From the IMG/VR virus record IMGVR_UViG_3300025840_004270, positions 1 through 22,021 of that record: DNA of 22,021 bases; one strand, written 5' to 3'. The notes under the pieces are model-generated. The model was not told the DNA's origin and ran no database searches. It was given only the letters and a program-made list of their open reading frames with translations. Source of the DNA: a virus. The position numbers were made by a program, and so were the translations under genes. Below, piece by piece: positions 20,480 through 22,021 of the stretch. Positions within the stretch are counted from its first letter, which is position 1. Every line of letters begins with the position of its first letter.

Positions 20480-21158
20480 GAGCACAGTTAGAGACATACA
20501 AAAATACATTGATGATATTAATAAGCAATATGCTGATACATTAGCAATGCTTATTGATAGTATCGATAATCCAAAGGAGGTTACAGTTGAAGTTGAGAAG
20601 ATTGTGGAAGTCGAAGTGCCTAAGGAGATCGAGGTCATCAAGGAGGTCGAGAGAATTGTCGAAAAAGAAGTTCCTGGCCCAGAAAGAATCATTGAAGTAC
20701 CAGGACCCGAAACTGTAAGAGAAGTAGATGTTGTTAACAACGAGTTGGTTTTTGAATTACAAAAAGAAGTTACCAAATTAAAAAACAAACTTAAATTGGT
20801 ACAGGATAGTAAGCAGGCTGAAAAAATTGTTGAAGTAGAAAAAATTGTTGAAGTTATAGATGAAGGTATGCAAGACAAATACAACAAGTTACAGTCTAGG
20901 TATAATACACTCAAGAAACAACTAACTGAATTACAACAAACACAACAGAAAGTCAAGGAAGTACAAGTTGAAGTTCCTGCTTCAGGTGATTTACGTGAAG
21001 CCGCAAGACTCATGGCTATGAGTGAGTTTAACAAAGAGGATCTAAGTGAAAAGGAAATATACAATATACTGCTAAACACATCGCAACAAGAAGTAAAAGA
21101 CAAATTAGGATTTTGGGCAGTAGATTATCCTAAAGATGATACTGGCAACATAGACTAA
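20472..21158 (+). CDS. Coiled-coil protein with VExx / EVPGPE repeats
   Basis: 228 aa with a GTG start 8 bases inside the upstream gene; AAGG lies 7-8 bases before it. Residues about 36-88 are a run of short repeats ([20 protein letters not shown], then [16 protein letters not shown]) and [12 protein letters not shown] recurs at about 117-128. Such Val-Glu-x repeats occur as stiff spacers between domains. The rest is coiled coil with a helical C-terminal domain (about 175-215). No membrane segment. Co-translation with the preceding coiled-coil membrane protein suggests the two interact. The repeat codons in 20573-20660 are unusually rich in GAG, GTC and ATC compared with the neighbours. Confidence 0.75.
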   Translation: MAKSTVRDIQKYIDDINKQYADTLAMLIDSIDNPKEVTVEVEKIVEVEVPKEIEVIKEVERIVEKEVPGPERIIEVPGPETVREVDVVNNELVFELQKEVTKLKNKLKLVQDSKQAEKIVEVEKIVEVIDEGMQDKYNKLQSRYNTLKKQLTELQQTQQKVKEVQVEVPASGDLREAARLMAMSEFNKEDLSEKEIYNILLNTSQQEVKDKLGFWAVDYPKDDTGNID

Positions 21159-21159
21159 C

Positions 21160-21167
21160 AATAAATA
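21160..21167 (+). promoter_or_regulatory. T4-type late promoter octamer AATAAATA (leaderless ClpX start)
   Basis: Followed by only CAAGC before the ATG at 21173, with no Shine-Dalgarno. The T4 late start point, 5-7 bases after the octamer, falls on the ATG. Confidence 0.65.
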
Positions 21168-21172
21168 CAAGC

Positions 21173-22021
21173 ATGTCAGATAATTCAAACCTAGAGTGTA
21201 GTTTTTGCGGTAAAAAAAGAGACCTTGTTAAAAAACTTATAGCAGGACCAAATGTTTTTATATGCGACGAGTGTATAACTTTAAGTTACAACATTGTCAC
21301 AAACGAATTATCAGATCCTGATATAGAACCTGTTGAATTACCTTCCCCTCCAGAAATTTACAATTTTCTAAATGACCATATAGTAGGTCACGCCCAAACT
21401 AAAGAAATGCTCAGTGTTAGTGCCTACAATCATTACAAAAAAGTTTATAATGATCCAGGAGATTTAGAACTAGATAAAAGTAATATCCTTTTGCAAGGAT
21501 CAACAGGCACAGGTAAAACACTATTTGCTAAAACATTGGCAAAAAAATTAGGTGTACCTTTTGCTATTGCTGATGCCACAACATTAACAGAAGCAGGATA
21601 CGTTGGAGAAGACGTAGAAAGTGTTTTAGAACGTCTGCTAAGTATTGCTGATTATGATTTAGAGTTAGCACAAAAGGGCATAGTATACATCGACGAGATA
21701 GACAAGAAGGCCCGTAGGAGCGAATCTAACACTGCTACACGCGACGTAAGTGGCGAAGGTGTTCAACAAGCACTACTAAGATTAATAGAAGGCACAGTGG
21801 TCAAAATTAAAGTATCAAATGGTAGAAAATCAATTACAGAAGATTTTATAGAGTTTGATACTACTGATGTATTATTCATTGTAGGTGGTGCCTTTGTAGG
21901 AATAGATAAAGTAATTAAAAAACGACTAAAGAAAAAGAGTGCCATAGGATTTGGTGCTAACATATTATCTGACAATGATAATTTTTCTAAGAATCTTGAA
22001 CACAAAGATATCATAGAATAT
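21173..22021 (+). CDS. clpX: ClpX ATPase subunit, phage-encoded (3' end outside window)
   Basis: 283 codons are visible, without a stop, to the window end. ClpX is the AAA+ unfoldase that feeds substrates to ClpP. Visible in order: an N-terminal zinc domain (CSFCGKK at 9-15 and CDEC at 31-34), [11 protein letters not shown] (about 68-78), Walker A GSTGTGKT (about 109-116), pore loop GYVGEDVE, Walker [29 protein letters not shown], and FIVGGAF. It ends shortly after IGFGAN, which corresponds to the ClpP-docking IGF loop. The zinc domain and IGF loop suggest it can still use adaptors and a host ClpP. Expressed from a late-type octamer 5 bases before the ATG. Confidence 0.93.
   Translation, partial: MSDNSNLECSFCGKKRDLVKKLIAGPNVFICDECITLSYNIVTNELSDPDIEPVELPSPPEIYNFLNDHIVGHAQTKEMLSVSAYNHYKKVYNDPGDLELDKSNILLQGSTGTGKTLFAKTLAKKLGVPFAIADATTLTEAGYVGEDVESVLERLLSIADYDLELAQKGIVYIDEIDKKARRSESNTATRDVSGEGVQQALLRLIEGTVVKIKVSNGRKSITEDFIEFDTTDVLFIVGGAFVGIDKVIKKRLKKKSAIGFGANILSDNDNFSKNLEHKDIIEY

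Noticed and set aside
20465-21103. A 212-residue leftward frame rich in Ser, Thr and Leu
   Set aside because: It is the mirror of the VE-repeat gene; the repeat codons create a long antisense opening with no start signal or recognisable protein.

Overview
The window looks like part of a large, AT-rich, lytic T4-like marine myovirus genome, of the broad cyanophage/pelagiphage type. The evidence is the octamer [T/G/A]ATAAATA (the T4 late promoter) in front of many genes, very tight gene packing with overlapping stops and starts, and typical phage products: a SleB-type endolysin, a QueD-like protein, a phage ClpX, a 'coil containing' membrane protein and small conserved phage-only proteins. No tRNA, integrase, transposase or CRISPR array is visible. 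No gap exceeds 300 bases; the largest is 15011-15244. Neither host nor virus can be named from the sequence alone.

Layout. The left edge (2-538, +) is the end of a probable SGNH-hydrolase-like gene, convergent with the next block. Bases 531-11019 form a leftward (-) late block: a long modular nucleotidyltransferase protein, an SDR oxidoreductase, a beta-hydroxylase-like oxygenase, an unknown protein, a cupin, a 551-aa zinc-finger/coiled-coil protein, a glycosyltransferase-like protein, a 47-aa basic protein, a small membrane protein, two proteins with basic Cys-containing C-termini, and two tandem paralogous structural or fibre-like proteins. At 11019-11113 a compact divergent control region separates this block from rightward genes. 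The late octamer points left; a perfect TTGACA/TATAAT promoter points right.

The rightward part starts with an early-looking operon (11113-15010): a 100-aa protein, a UV-damage endonuclease, a glycosyltransferase-like protein, a SAM methyltransferase and a GT-A glycosyltransferase. After a 234-base regulatory gap come an Sm-like small protein, the SleB endolysin, a membrane-anchored helical protein, a thermonuclease, a third glycosyltransferase-like gene, QueD, a 131-base structured non-coding segment, the coiled-coil membrane protein, a VExx-repeat coiled-coil protein, and ClpX, which is cut by the window end.

Themes. (1) Several genes have a late octamer or sigma70 -10 box only 5-6 bases before the start codon and no Shine-Dalgarno, so their mRNAs should be leaderless. 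(2) The 18888-19018 segment has two hairpins sharing the same 10-base tip, plus a closing helix and a possible pseudoknot. (3) A short MxELxxLxxLAGI-like motif recurs at gene starts and inside the long modular protein. (4) Three divergent copies of one glycosyltransferase-like family, a GT-A enzyme, a methyltransferase, an SDR and two oxygenase/cupin proteins suggest surface-glycan or virion modification. All functions are read from motifs and remembered family features; no search was run.
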